From: Nocardia sp. NBC_00565
Lineage (GTDB): Bacteria; Actinomycetota; Actinomycetes; Mycobacteriales; Mycobacteriaceae
Length of the DNA: 64,000 nt
NCBI RefSeq assembly: GCF_036345915.1
Contig: NZ_CP107785.1
Coordinates: forward strand, 186,001-250,000
Direction: 5' to 3'
Of the stretch, positions 34,602-44,662 are shown in pieces. Numbering within the stretch: the first letter of the stretch is position 1; each line of letters starts with the position of its first letter. A program made the position numbers and the translations under genes. Below the pieces are notes generated by a model. It was not told the origin of the DNA, made no database searches, and was given only the letters and a program-made list of their open reading frames with translations.

Positions 34602-35575
34602 TGTTGGCCCGCAACGCTGAATCCCTGTACTGGATCGGACGATACGTCGAGCGCGCCGACGATACCGCCCGCATTCTGGATGTCGCGGTGCACCAACTGC
34701 TCGAGGACGCGACAGTCGACCCGGACCGCACCTCGCGAGTCCTGTTGCGGGTATTGGGCATCGAGCCGCCCGCCGCCGAACTCGAGGTCTGGTCGGTGAC
34801 CGATCTGGTCGCGTTCAGCCACGACCACGGCAATTCGATCGTCGATTCGATCGCCAATGCCCGCGAAAACGCCAGGGGCGCACGCGAAGTCACCTCCAGC
34901 GAGATGTGGGAGTGCCTGAACGCCACCTATATCGGGCTCGCCGTCGCCGAGCGTGCGGCCCGCAGCCTGGGCCCGCACGAATTCTTCCACTACATCAAGG
35001 ATCGGGCGGCGATGTTCGCCGGACTCTCCGATTCCACCCTCAGTCGAGACGACGGCTACCGCTTTCTGCTGCTCGGTCGCTCCATCGAACGGGTGGATAT
35101 GACCGTGCGCCTACTACTTTCGCGTGCGGGCGACCGCACTTCGTCACCGGCCTGGGTGACCGTGCTGCGCTCGGCCGGCGCGCACGATACCTACCTGCGC
35201 ACCCATCGCGGCGCGCTCGATGCCAATCTGGTGGCCGAATTCATTCTGCTGGACCGGCTTTTCCCGCGTTCGGTCTTCCATTCGGTGCGGGTCGCGGAGG
35301 CCTGTCTCGCTGAACTCGATCAGCGCCCGAGCAGCCGGGTCGGCGCGCGACACGAGGCGCAGCGCCTACTTGGCCGGGCCCGCAGCGAACTCGAATTCCT
35401 GCCGCCCGGTGCGCTCTTGGAGGATCTGCAGAACCGCCTGCTATCGCTGCAGAAGACCTGCCGCGAGGTCAGCGAGGCGATCGCGCTGCAGTACTTCCAC
35501 GCCGCACCCTGGGTGGCCTGGACCGACCTGCGCAGCAGTCACGACAACCACGCGCAGGTGGAGGGAGAGCTGTGA
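34601..35575 (+). CDS. Alpha-E domain protein
   Basis: A 324-residue all-helical alpha-E protein: LARNAESLYWIGRYVERADDTARIL at the N terminus, LGPHEFFHYIKDRAAMFAGL in the centre and REVSEAIALQYFHA near the end. Family members are always beside an ATP-grasp and usually a transglutaminase-like protein. Coupled to both neighbours: TGATG with the ATP-grasp gene, GTGA with the small ORF at 35572. Confidence 0.88.
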   Translation: MLARNAESLYWIGRYVERADDTARILDVAVHQLLEDATVDPDRTSRVLLRVLGIEPPAAELEVWSVTDLVAFSHDHGNSIVDSIANARENARGAREVTSSEMWECLNATYIGLAVAERAARSLGPHEFFHYIKDRAAMFAGLSDSTLSRDDGYRFLLLGRSIERVDMTVRLLLSRAGDRTSSPAWVTVLRSAGAHDTYLRTHRGALDANLVAEFILLDRLFPRSVFHSVRVAEACLAELDQRPSSRVGARHEAQRLLGRARSELEFLPPGALLEDLQNRLLSLQKTCREVSEAIALQYFHAAPWVAWTDLRSSHDNHAQVEGEL

Positions 35576-35643
35576 GCGAGCGAACCATGAGCACAGCGTT
35601 CCAAGGAACGACGGAACCGAGCGCCGGCGAGGTGCAGTTGTGA
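35572..35643 (+). CDS. Translation-coupling small ORF between alpha-E and transglutaminase genes
   Basis: Twenty-three codons, VSERTMSTAFQGTTEPS followed by AGEVQL. Its GTG overlaps the alpha-E stop (GTGA) and its TGA overlaps the transglutaminase GTG (GTGA at 35640-35643), so it bridges the two genes by two successive stop/start overlaps. Resembles the ORF at 28222 in both DNA and peptide. Confidence 0.5.
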   Translation: MSERTMSTAFQGTTEPSAGEVQL

Positions 35644-36482
35644 GTTGGCGGATCAGGGTGGTGCATACCACCGGATATGTGTACGACGCTCCGGTTACCC
35701 GGTCGTTCAACGAGGCTCGGCTCACACCGCGTGCGGACAGCAGGCAGAACGTCATCCTGAACCGGGTCGAGACGGTGCCTTCCACGCGGTCGTATCGCTA
35801 CACCGACTACTGGGGGACCGCGGTCACCTCCTTCGATCTGCATGCGCCGCACACCGAATTGGAGGTCACCGGTTCCTCGGTGGTGGAGACCGAACCGTTC
35901 GCCGGTCCGGCCGAGGAGCTGTCCTGGGAGGAGTTGCGCTCCGAGCACATCAGTGACCGTTTCGACGAAATGCTCTCGCCCACCGCCTATGTACCGCAGG
36001 ACAAGAAGCTGGGCGCGGTCGCCAAGCAGCTCGCGCGCGGGGTGCCTCCCGCGAAAGCCGTTGTGCGCGCGGCCGAATGGGTGCACGGCGAAATGGAATA
36101 TCTGGTGGGCACCACCTCGGTGCACACCTCTGCGGTGCAGGCCTTCGCCGAACGCAAAGGCGTCTGCCAGGATTACGCGCATCTGACCCTGGTGCTGTTG
36201 CGCAGCATGGGGATTCCGAGCCGCTACGTCTCCGGATATCTGCACCCCAACCCGGCCGCGGAGATCAATACGACGGTCGCCGGACAGTCACACGCCTGGA
36301 TCGAGGCATGGACCGGCCAATGGTGGGGCTACGACCCGACCAACAACATCGCCATCAACGAACAGCACATCTCCGTCGGTGTCGGCCGCGACTATGCCGA
36401 TGTACCGCCACTGAAGGGCATCTTCTCCGGTGGCGGCTCGACCGACCTCGAGGTCGTCGTGGAGATCACCCGTCTCGCCTAG
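35640..36482 (+). CDS. Transglutaminase-like protease-fold protein
   Basis: A 280-residue transglutaminase-like protein. The catalytic triad is Cys in KGVCQDYAH, His in QSHAWIEAW and Asp in YDPTNN. The N-terminal domain (VVHTTGYVYDAPVTRSFNEARLTP) is the typical beta domain of this family. Third member of the ATP-grasp/alpha-E cluster. GTG 35640 is set by overlap with the preceding small ORF. Likely cytoplasmic; could be a peptidase or amide ligase. Confidence 0.9.
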   Translation: MSWRIRVVHTTGYVYDAPVTRSFNEARLTPRADSRQNVILNRVETVPSTRSYRYTDYWGTAVTSFDLHAPHTELEVTGSSVVETEPFAGPAEELSWEELRSEHISDRFDEMLSPTAYVPQDKKLGAVAKQLARGVPPAKAVVRAAEWVHGEMEYLVGTTSVHTSAVQAFAERKGVCQDYAHLTLVLLRSMGIPSRYVSGYLHPNPAAEINTTVAGQSHAWIEAWTGQWWGYDPTNNIAINEQHISVGVGRDYADVPPLKGIFSGGGSTDLEVVVEITRLA

Positions 36483-36533
36483 CGCTCGAACGCCTCCCCG
36501 GAACCTTTTGCAGGGATATGGCGCGCATATCTC

Positions 36534-36566
36534 ATGGTCGTTGTAGAGCTCACCGGTCTCGCGTAA
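36534..36566 (+). pseudogene. Remnant resembling the 3' end of the transglutaminase gene
   Basis: The 11 codons from 36534 read MVVVELTGLA then TAA. They mirror the real C terminus 50 bases upstream (EVVVEITRLA then TAG). A short 3'-end duplication, or the last piece of a lost second copy. Chance similarity is possible at this length. Confidence 0.35.
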
Positions 36567-36653
36567 CGTCCTCTTTCACATCGGCCGTACCAGCAGCAGA
36601 ACCAGTGTCTTCCCGTGCACGCGGGAATGATCCTCTCTCGGAAGGTGGCGCGA

Positions 36654-37442
36654 ATGTCTCCCACTGCTCAGGAAGTCGTCGAGGAAGTCACCGAACTGGA
36701 GCCGACGCCGGAAGCCAAGAAGTGGGCGGCCGAGGCGCTCGGCACGTTCGTCTTGGTGATCAGTGGTGTCGGTACCGCGGTGCTGGCCGGTGAGCGCGTC
36801 GGCGGGCTCGGCGTCGCGCTCGCCTTCGGCCTTTCGCTGCTGTTCCTGGTCTATGCGATCGGGCCGATCTCCGGCTGTCACGTCAATCCGGCGGTGACCG
36901 TCGGTCAGTTGCTACTCGGTCGGCTCTCGGTGGTTTCCGCCGTCGGCTATGTGATCGCGCAGCTGATCGGTGGTTTCCTGGCCGGGCTCGTACTCTTCGC
37001 GATCGCGAAGAATCTGCCCTCCTACGATCGCGCGGTGAACGGACTCGGCGCGAACGGCTGGGGTAAGCACAGCCCGTCCGCGGTGCGCGGCCCGCTCGGT
37101 CAGGTGGTGATCGAGAACGGATACGGCCTGTCGGCGACCATCATCGTCGAGGTCATGCTGACCGCGCTGCTGGTCTTCGTGGTGCTGGCCTCCACCGACC
37201 AGATCTCCGATATTCCGCTGGCCGGGCTGTCGATCGGTGTCACCTTGACGGTCATCCACCTGATCTCGATTCCGGTGGACAACACCTCGGTCAACCCGGC
37301 CCGCAGCCTCGCCGTCGCCTTCTACCAGGATGGTGCGGGACCCCAGGTCTGGGCGTTCGTAGTGTTCCCGCTCATCGGTGGTGTGCTCGGCGCGCTGGTC
37401 TACGGTCTGCTGTTCGGTCGGTCCAGGGAGATGGTTTCCTGA
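36654..37442 (+). CDS. aqpZ: Aquaporin (MIP family)
   Basis: A 262-residue channel with six membrane helices and two NPA boxes, GCHVNPAVT and TSVNPARS. The spacing and the His in GCHVNPA favour the water-selective AqpZ type. ATG 36654 with GGAAGG upstream is preferred to ATG 36615. Expressed from its own promoter region after the transglutaminase gene. Confidence 0.92.
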   Translation: MSPTAQEVVEEVTELEPTPEAKKWAAEALGTFVLVISGVGTAVLAGERVGGLGVALAFGLSLLFLVYAIGPISGCHVNPAVTVGQLLLGRLSVVSAVGYVIAQLIGGFLAGLVLFAIAKNLPSYDRAVNGLGANGWGKHSPSAVRGPLGQVVIENGYGLSATIIVEVMLTALLVFVVLASTDQISDIPLAGLSIGVTLTVIHLISIPVDNTSVNPARSLAVAFYQDGAGPQVWAFVVFPLIGGVLGALVYGLLFGRSREMVS

Positions 37443-37444
37443 GC

Positions 37445-38023
37445 TCAGTGCCAGGCGTATTCGGCGCATAGGCGGTGCGCGACCAGGTCGAAGGTCTTGC
37501 GCGCCAGGATCGCGCCCTCACGGCGGATGCCGTCCTCGGGAACATCGAGTACCCGATCGAGCCGGACCCAGCTCGGCCGACCCTCGTGATCCCAACTGCC
37601 GCTGCCGATTCCGACCCAGTCGCGATCGCGCGCCCGCTCCGGATTCGACGACAGCATCAGGCCGAGCAGCGTCCTGCGGTCCCGTCCGACCACCAGCACC
37701 GGGCGATCCTTGCCATTGTTCGGATCCTCCTCGTACGGCACCCAGGTCCACACGATCTCACCGGGATCGGCGCGACCGTCCAGCTGCGGGGAGTAGACGA
37801 TCTGCCGGGCCCGCTCGGCGGTCGGCACCGGGGGCGACGCGACCGGACGAATCGGCACGGCGGGCGCCTTACGCGCCGCCAACGAACCGACCGCTCGCTC
37901 GACGATCGAGGAGCGTTGCAGTTTGCCCACCAGCTTGGGCCCCTGCTGCTTGACGATCTTGGGACCCTGCTCTTTGGCAATGATGCCGAGTTGCTTGCCG
38001 ATCGCGTTCCAAGTTCCGGCCAT
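37445..38023 (-). CDS. PemK/MazF-like protein
   Basis: A 192-residue protein. Residues 75-190 match the PemK/MazF fold: ADPGEIVWTWVPYEEDPNNGKDRPVLVVGRD, GLMLSSNPER, WVRLDRVLDVPEDGIRREGAIL. The first 70 residues are basic and repetitive (GPKIVKQQGPKLVGKL). No antitoxin gene adjoins, so it may not be a classical toxin; the Rv2405-like genes occupy the same place next to lepA. Confidence 0.8.
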   Translation of the reverse strand: MAGTWNAIGKQLGIIAKEQGPKIVKQQGPKLVGKLQRSSIVERAVGSLAARKAPAVPIRPVASPPVPTAERARQIVYSPQLDGRADPGEIVWTWVPYEEDPNNGKDRPVLVVGRDRRTLLGLMLSSNPERARDRDWVGIGSGSWDHEGRPSWVRLDRVLDVPEDGIRREGAILARKTFDLVAHRLCAEYAWH

Positions 38024-38072
38024 CCTTGGATGGTAACGGCACGGTCTCGCCTGTTCAGCCCTGCCCGCGCCG

Positions 38073-38822
38073 CTACCGAGTCTCGGTGTCGGACTTCGGC
38101 TGTGCTCCTGCGGAATTCGGTGCGGCGAACGGGTGCCGCACCGGATATCTGCTCACCGAGACCGTATCGAGGTCGCGATCAGCGCCGATCCGGGCGACCG
38201 AGGCCAGCATCCGCCCGACCCGATCCTGGAATTCGGCCGCGTCGCGCGCGCCGTACCAGGTGAGCGGGTCGGTGAGCGCCGCGGCCGGAAACTGTTCCTC
38301 GACAATGGCATCGATGCCCGGCGCGTCCTGTGTGATCGCCCGGACCACCACGTTCTGCGTGTAGCCGAAGGTCGCCTGCGTCTCGATGGCCACGGTGGTG
38401 TGCTGCCCCTGCCAGCGGCGCAGCCATTCCCCGTGCGTGAGCTCGGCGGGCCTGCGCAGGAACGCCAGGTTGCCGAAGCCCTCGGTTCGCGCCGGGATCG
38501 AATCGTCGAGCCGCAGCGGCACCGACTCGGTCACCAGGTAGCCGTGCACAGCGGCGGCGACCTCGCCGAGCACCTCCGCCGCCGCGGTGGCCTCGGGGCC
38601 GTAGCTCTGTTCGACCCAGACCGTGACCACCGCGGCGATCGGCGGATCCATCGTCGTCATGCGCATCAGCGCGTCCTGGACCGCGCTATCGCGAACATAG
38701 ACCGTGACACCCGCCACTGCGAGTTCGACGAGACGCGCGGCCACGGTGGTGCGCAGCGCCGCACACCATGCCTCGGTGGCAGCGCTGTCGGCGTGCCGCA
38801 GGACGAAGACCAGTTTCTCCAC
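38073..38822 (-). CDS. EthD-domain (dimeric alpha-beta barrel) protein
   Basis: A 249-residue protein with two ferredoxin-like modules: VEKLVFVLRHADSAATEAWCAAL and then NLAFLRRPAELTHGEWLRRWQGQHTTVAIETQATFGYTQNVV. This is the EthD pattern. Roles range from ether-degradation accessory to polyketide cyclase relatives; no substrate can be named. GTG 38822 begins the conserved sequence; the long upstream frame is shadow. It is divergent from the next gene. Confidence 0.75.
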   Translation of the reverse strand: MEKLVFVLRHADSAATEAWCAALRTTVAARLVELAVAGVTVYVRDSAVQDALMRMTTMDPPIAAVVTVWVEQSYGPEATAAAEVLGEVAAAVHGYLVTESVPLRLDDSIPARTEGFGNLAFLRRPAELTHGEWLRRWQGQHTTVAIETQATFGYTQNVVVRAITQDAPGIDAIVEEQFPAAALTDPLTWYGARDAAEFQDRVGRMLASVARIGADRDLDTVSVSRYPVRHPFAAPNSAGAQPKSDTETR

Positions 38823-38970
38823 CTCAGCGAAAGTACGGTGGTGGCCCTGGTCGCGGGTGGAAATTGCTCGATCACCGGGACCGGTTCGGCGAAGCGGTCC
38901 CGGCGAACCGCGCCTGGGGTAGGCGAATTCTCCGTTAGAGTTCGGGAATTCGGCGTCGGAGGTGTGCGCG

Positions 38971-39627
38971 ATGCAGCCGCAAGTGTTCCCGGGGACGTAT
39001 GCGGACGAACACGGTCGCGAGCAGATCGTGTGGCGGATCGGGCCGTCGCGGCATTGGGGCCCGGACCGCTTCGACGTCCGTACGGTGATTCGCGGCGTGC
39101 CGGTGGCGGGTCCGGACTTCGACGCACTCGAGCCGCACGAGAACGCCGCGGCGGTGCGGGCCGGCCTGTATATCGACGCGTGGGACACCATCGACCGCTG
39201 TGTATTCACGGGTGCGCTGCCGTGCACGGTGGAGGTCAGCGGCGAATGGCGGCTCGGCGCGTTGAATTTCGAGCTGAATCTGCCCCTGGGCGGATCGGGC
39301 GAGTCACTCCAACTCGCCGTAGAGGTGGACGGCGTCACCTACCACACCGCGGGCCACGGCTATTTCGAAGACGCTATGCATGTGCTCGAGCAGCGACTGC
39401 CCGAAGGTGTTCGTCTGGTCTCCTGCGTGACGTGCCTATTCTCCGACTACTCGCCCCACGGTCACGGCCTCACCGGCATGTGGTGCCATCGCGACGCCAA
39501 GGACGCCTACCTCGCTGTCCGCTCGAAGGACGACTATTTCGAGGTCCCGGTGACCGAACAGGTGCTCGAGACCTACCGCTGCCCCGACTACCAGCGCCGC
39601 ATCCCCGGCACCGGATATCGCGGGTGA
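38971..39627 (+). CDS. Conserved hypothetical protein (DUF6304-like)
   Basis: A 218-residue soluble protein with GVPVAGPDFDALEPHENAA, LGALNFELNLPLG, DGVTYHTAGHGYFEDAMHVLEQRLPEGV and CVTCLFSDYSPHGHGLTGMWCHRDAKDAYLAVRSK. A Cys-x-x-Cys and Asp/His-rich segment could bind a metal. I believe it belongs to DUF6304 but cannot confirm. GGAGG at 38958-38962 sets ATG 38971. Function unknown. Confidence 0.65.
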   Translation: MQPQVFPGTYADEHGREQIVWRIGPSRHWGPDRFDVRTVIRGVPVAGPDFDALEPHENAAAVRAGLYIDAWDTIDRCVFTGALPCTVEVSGEWRLGALNFELNLPLGGSGESLQLAVEVDGVTYHTAGHGYFEDAMHVLEQRLPEGVRLVSCVTCLFSDYSPHGHGLTGMWCHRDAKDAYLAVRSKDDYFEVPVTEQVLETYRCPDYQRRIPGTGYRG

Positions 39628-39725
39628 AAGCGGCTGCGGACCGCCCAACGGTGAACCGCTGACAGTGGCTTTACCTGGCGCATGGGACGATAGACCGCAG
39701 TTTACCGATACCCATGAGGAGTGGA

Positions 39726-41576
<1,851 letters not shown>

Positions 41577-41682
41577 GGTTGCCCGCCATCCGGCGTCGAT
41601 CGGCAAACTAGAGACGATGCCTCATAGGGAAGGTGGGTGCCACGCTCGACACCGCACCGCTGCGGCAATGGATCGGTTGAGT

Positions 41683-43134
41683 TCAGCCTGTTCGCGTGGC
41701 GATGCACACTCGCAGGCGGGTACCGCCGTCTGGTCGTGGAATGAGTTCGGCTGTGCCGGAGTGGAGTTCGGCTTGTTGGCGGACGAGGGCGAGGCCTAGG
41801 CCGGAGCCGGGGGAGCCGGGGCCTTTGACGAAGCGGTCGAAGGCTTGGGGGCGCAGGGGAGCGGGGATGCCGGTGCCGTTGTCGTCGATGAGGATCTCGA
41901 TACTGGTGGTCGGGTCGGGAGTATTGCGGGCGAACGTCTTTTGGTCGGCGGTGCTCGGGTCGGTGTGGGCGGCTGCGGTGCTCGGATCGCCCGAGGATGG
42001 GACGTAGTGCCGGGCCGCGACGGTGACGGTGCTCGCGTGACCGTGTTGGACCGCGTTGGCGACGGCGTTCGTGACGATGAGTTTCAGGCCGCCGGGTAGA
42101 CCGGTCACCGTGGCCGGAGTGCATTCGGTGAGATCGATGTGAACCTCGGGATGTCTGCGGCGGGCGTCTTGTACTGCGCGGTCCAGTGTTTCGCAGAGTT
42201 CGAAGGGTTCGAAGGTGTCGGATTCGGTGAGTTCGCCGACGGCCAGTTGTTCCAGGTCGGTCAGGGTGTTCTCGATCTGGCGTTCGGCGAGCAGGACATC
42301 GTCGAGTACGACGCGCTGCTGCTCGGCGGGTAAATCCTTGGTGGCCAGCACTTCTAGATCGGTGCGCATCGCGGTGAGCGGGGTGCGTAGTTCGTGGGCG
42401 CAGACCGCGGCGAAGTCGCGAGCACCGGCCAGCGCACGGGAGGTTTCGCCGTGCGCTGTCTCCAGCCGGGACAACATGCGCGTGATGGCGTCGGAGAGGT
42501 CTTCGGCCTCGCGGACGCCGCGGCCGGACAGTGGCGGCAGTTTTTCCAAGGTGTCGATGCCATGGGTGGCGGTGGCCAGTTTGCGCAACGGGCGGGCGGC
42601 ATAGCCGGCCAGGAACCAGCCGAGTGCGGTGGCCAGCAGCACACCGCCGACCGCGACCGCCAGGCCGATCAGCTGACTGCGGTGGATTGCCGAGTCCACG
42701 GCGTCGCGGTCCGGACGCAGCACCACGGCCAGGCCGGGCGCGCCCGCGACCGGCGCAATCGCATTGTCGGCGATCTGCACCACGTGCGGCGGGATGTCCG
42801 GTAGTGGCAGTCCCGGCAGTGGTAGCGCCGGAAGTGGTGGTAGCGCCGGAAGTGGTGGTAGCGCCGCAGCGGGATCCGGAACCGGTCCGGTCGACGTGAT
42901 GTAAAGGTGCGGACCCGGAAGCGGCTGTGCCGGTGCGACATCCGCGGGCCGCGCGACCCGCACGGCCATCGTCGACACGGTCTGATCCAGCTGGCGCGAG
43001 CTCGCGGTGGCGAGCAATGCGAAATACGCGACGCCGAGCACGACCGCGACGAGTGCGGCGACCACGCCCGACACCAGCGCCACCCGGGTCCGCAGCGATA
43101 ACGACACCTTGGTTCGGTCGCGCCCGAAAGTCAT
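41683..43134 (-). CDS. Sensor histidine kinase (PrrB-like) with proline-repeat sensor loop
   Basis: About 483 residues. TM1 (VALVSGVVAALVAVVLGVAYF), extracytoplasmic loop of about 125 residues, TM2 (LIGLAVAVGGVLLATALGWF), HAMP, dimerisation box FAAVCAHELRTPLTAM with the phospho-His, N box NAVANAVQHG, G boxes DDNGTGIP and GSGLGLALV. The loop carries short PALPPLP repeats. A start GTG at 43140, overlapping the regulator stop (GTGA), is the alternative. It pairs with the response regulator upstream. Confidence 0.9.
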   Translation of the reverse strand: MTFGRDRTKVSLSLRTRVALVSGVVAALVAVVLGVAYFALLATASSRQLDQTVSTMAVRVARPADVAPAQPLPGPHLYITSTGPVPDPAAALPPLPALPPLPALPLPGLPLPDIPPHVVQIADNAIAPVAGAPGLAVVLRPDRDAVDSAIHRSQLIGLAVAVGGVLLATALGWFLAGYAARPLRKLATATHGIDTLEKLPPLSGRGVREAEDLSDAITRMLSRLETAHGETSRALAGARDFAAVCAHELRTPLTAMRTDLEVLATKDLPAEQQRVVLDDVLLAERQIENTLTDLEQLAVGELTESDTFEPFELCETLDRAVQDARRRHPEVHIDLTECTPATVTGLPGGLKLIVTNAVANAVQHGHASTVTVAARHYVPSSGDPSTAAAHTDPSTADQKTFARNTPDPTTSIEILIDDNGTGIPAPLRPQAFDRFVKGPGSPGSGLGLALVRQQAELHSGTAELIPRPDGGTRLRVCIATRTG

Positions 43135-43136
43135 TG

Positions 43137-43871
43137 TCACGCTTGCTCCCTCAGTACGAAGCCGACGCCGCGCACGGTATGGATCACCCGCGGCGCGCCC
43201 GGCGTCTCCAACTTGCGGCGCAGATAGGAGACGAAGACATCCACCACATTGGTGTCGGTGCTGAAGTCGTAACCCCAGACCGCCGAAAGGATCTGCTCGC
43301 GGCTGAGCACGATGCCGATGTTCTCGGCCAGCAGTGCCAGCACCTCGAATTCGCGTTTGGTCAGTTCCACCAGCTGCCCGCCGGCGTGTACCCGATATCC
43401 GGCGCGATCGATCCGCACCTGGCCGACCTGGCACAGCTCATCGGGCCGTTGGGTGGCCGGCGGCCGACGACGCAGCAAGGCGTGCAGCCGGGCGACGAGT
43501 TCACCGAGGTCGAACGGTTTGGTCAGGTAGTCGTCGGCGCCGCGCTCCAGGGCGGCGATGCGGTCGCTGACCGCGGTGCGGGCGCTGAGTACACAGATCG
43601 GGATGTCGTTACCCATCGCGCGCAACGCCGTAACCACGCCCGCCCCATCGAGATTCGGCATATTCACATCGAGCACCATGGCGTCCGGCTCGGTATTGCG
43701 GACCATCGATAGCGCCTCGGCGCCGTCGCCGGCGGTGACCACCACGAAGTCCGAGAGTTCGAGTCCGCGCCGCAGCGACGCGAGAACTCGAACCTCGTCG
43801 TCCACGACCAAGATGCGTTGCCCGCCCGCCACCCGGCCCCCCATCGAATCGCCGCGCGATGTTGGACTCAT
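43137..43871 (-). CDS. OmpR/PhoB-type response regulator (PrrA-like)
   Basis: A 244-residue response regulator. Receiver: [21 protein letters not shown], phospho-Asp in [14 protein letters not shown], Lys in YLTKPFDL. C-terminal winged helix: [26 protein letters not shown]...[12 protein letters not shown]. Sequence around the receiver ([20 protein letters not shown]) closely follows mycobacterial PrrA. ATG 43844 is an alternative start. First gene of a two-gene unit with its kinase. Confidence 0.92.
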   Translation of the reverse strand: MSPTSRGDSMGGRVAGGQRILVVDDEVRVLASLRRGLELSDFVVVTAGDGAEALSMVRNTEPDAMVLDVNMPNLDGAGVVTALRAMGNDIPICVLSARTAVSDRIAALERGADDYLTKPFDLGELVARLHALLRRRPPATQRPDELCQVGQVRIDRAGYRVHAGGQLVELTKREFEVLALLAENIGIVLSREQILSAVWGYDFSTDTNVVDVFVSYLRRKLETPGAPRVIHTVRGVGFVLREQA

Positions 43872-43897
43872 GGGGCCACCATAGAGCCGTGCGCCGG

Positions 43898-44296
43898 TCA
43901 GCTGCCGCTGCTGCCGGTCGGTGCTGGATGGATGATCACAACGCGCGGCCCACCGCGTTCGATGGTCACCTGCGGCCCACCGGGCTCGACGATGGTCGGT
44001 CCGGAAGGATCGATATCAGGGCAGTCGGCGAGCGGTGCGCCCGGCTGTGCGGGCACGGCGGGCGGCAGCGGCGTGGCGGGTACGGCCAGGCGTGGCCCGG
44101 GTCCGCCCGGGGTGATCACCGCATCGGGACCACCCGGAACGATCATCGTGCACACCTTGGCGTGGCCGCCCGGCGCGGGCAGCGGGGGCTGGGCCGAGGC
44201 AGCGCCCGCCACCACCGCGGCGGCGGTCGCCGTGAGTGCGGTCCCGGCGAGCACGGCCGCGATGCGAGTGCGGCGGCGTCGGGTGAGTGCCGGCAT
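43898..44296 (-). CDS. Small secreted Pro/Gly-rich protein
   Basis: A 132-residue exported protein: basic start [14 protein letters not shown], hydrophobic core, cleavage near GAASAQPP. The mature part is Pro/Gly-rich with repeats of PGGP and two Cys ([19 protein letters not shown]) that could form one disulfide. AAGGAGA precedes the ATG. It lies upstream of, and in the same direction as, the PrrAB-like pair. Function unknown. Confidence 0.75.
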   Translation of the reverse strand: MPALTRRRRTRIAAVLAGTALTATAAAVVAGAASAQPPLPAPGGHAKVCTMIVPGGPDAVITPGGPGPRLAVPATPLPPAVPAQPGAPLADCPDIDPSGPTIVEPGGPQVTIERGGPRVVIIHPAPTGSSGS

Positions 44297-44662
44297 GGTG
44301 AATCTCCTTCGAATCGAAGTCGCCGACCGGGTGGTGCGGCGAGATCGACGGTAGGGAGCGGATCTTCACCACCTCTTGAGCAATCGTTAGAGATCTCTTA
44401 TGGTTCCTCGACACGGTTTCGACTCCCCGGCTGGTGGGCATGATCAGTCCATGGATGACGTCCGCACCCGGTTCGGGGATGCCCGCAGAAACAGGGCTTC
44501 CGTTCTGGTTTTCCCGATGGCAAGGTTGTGTTGCTCACCACAGTCGTATTCTTTGCGGACCTGCAGAATGTGACCAGTTGGGTTTTCCGGAATATCGTTA
44601 GGTGATCTTCACTCGGCTGCCCGGTGTGGTGAGGATGCTGGAAACCTGAGAGTGGAGCTTGC
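44297..44662 (+). promoter_or_regulatory. Intergenic region ahead of the proline-rich gene
   Basis: 366 bases between divergent genes, no gene supported. It is AT-richer than its surroundings (AGCAATCGTTAGAGATCTCTTATGG, TATTCTTTGCGG). A -10-like TTAGGT lies near 44607-44612. In mycobacteria the comparable iniBAC promoter is silenced by an AT-binding nucleoid protein; whether this applies here is inference. Confidence 0.4.
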
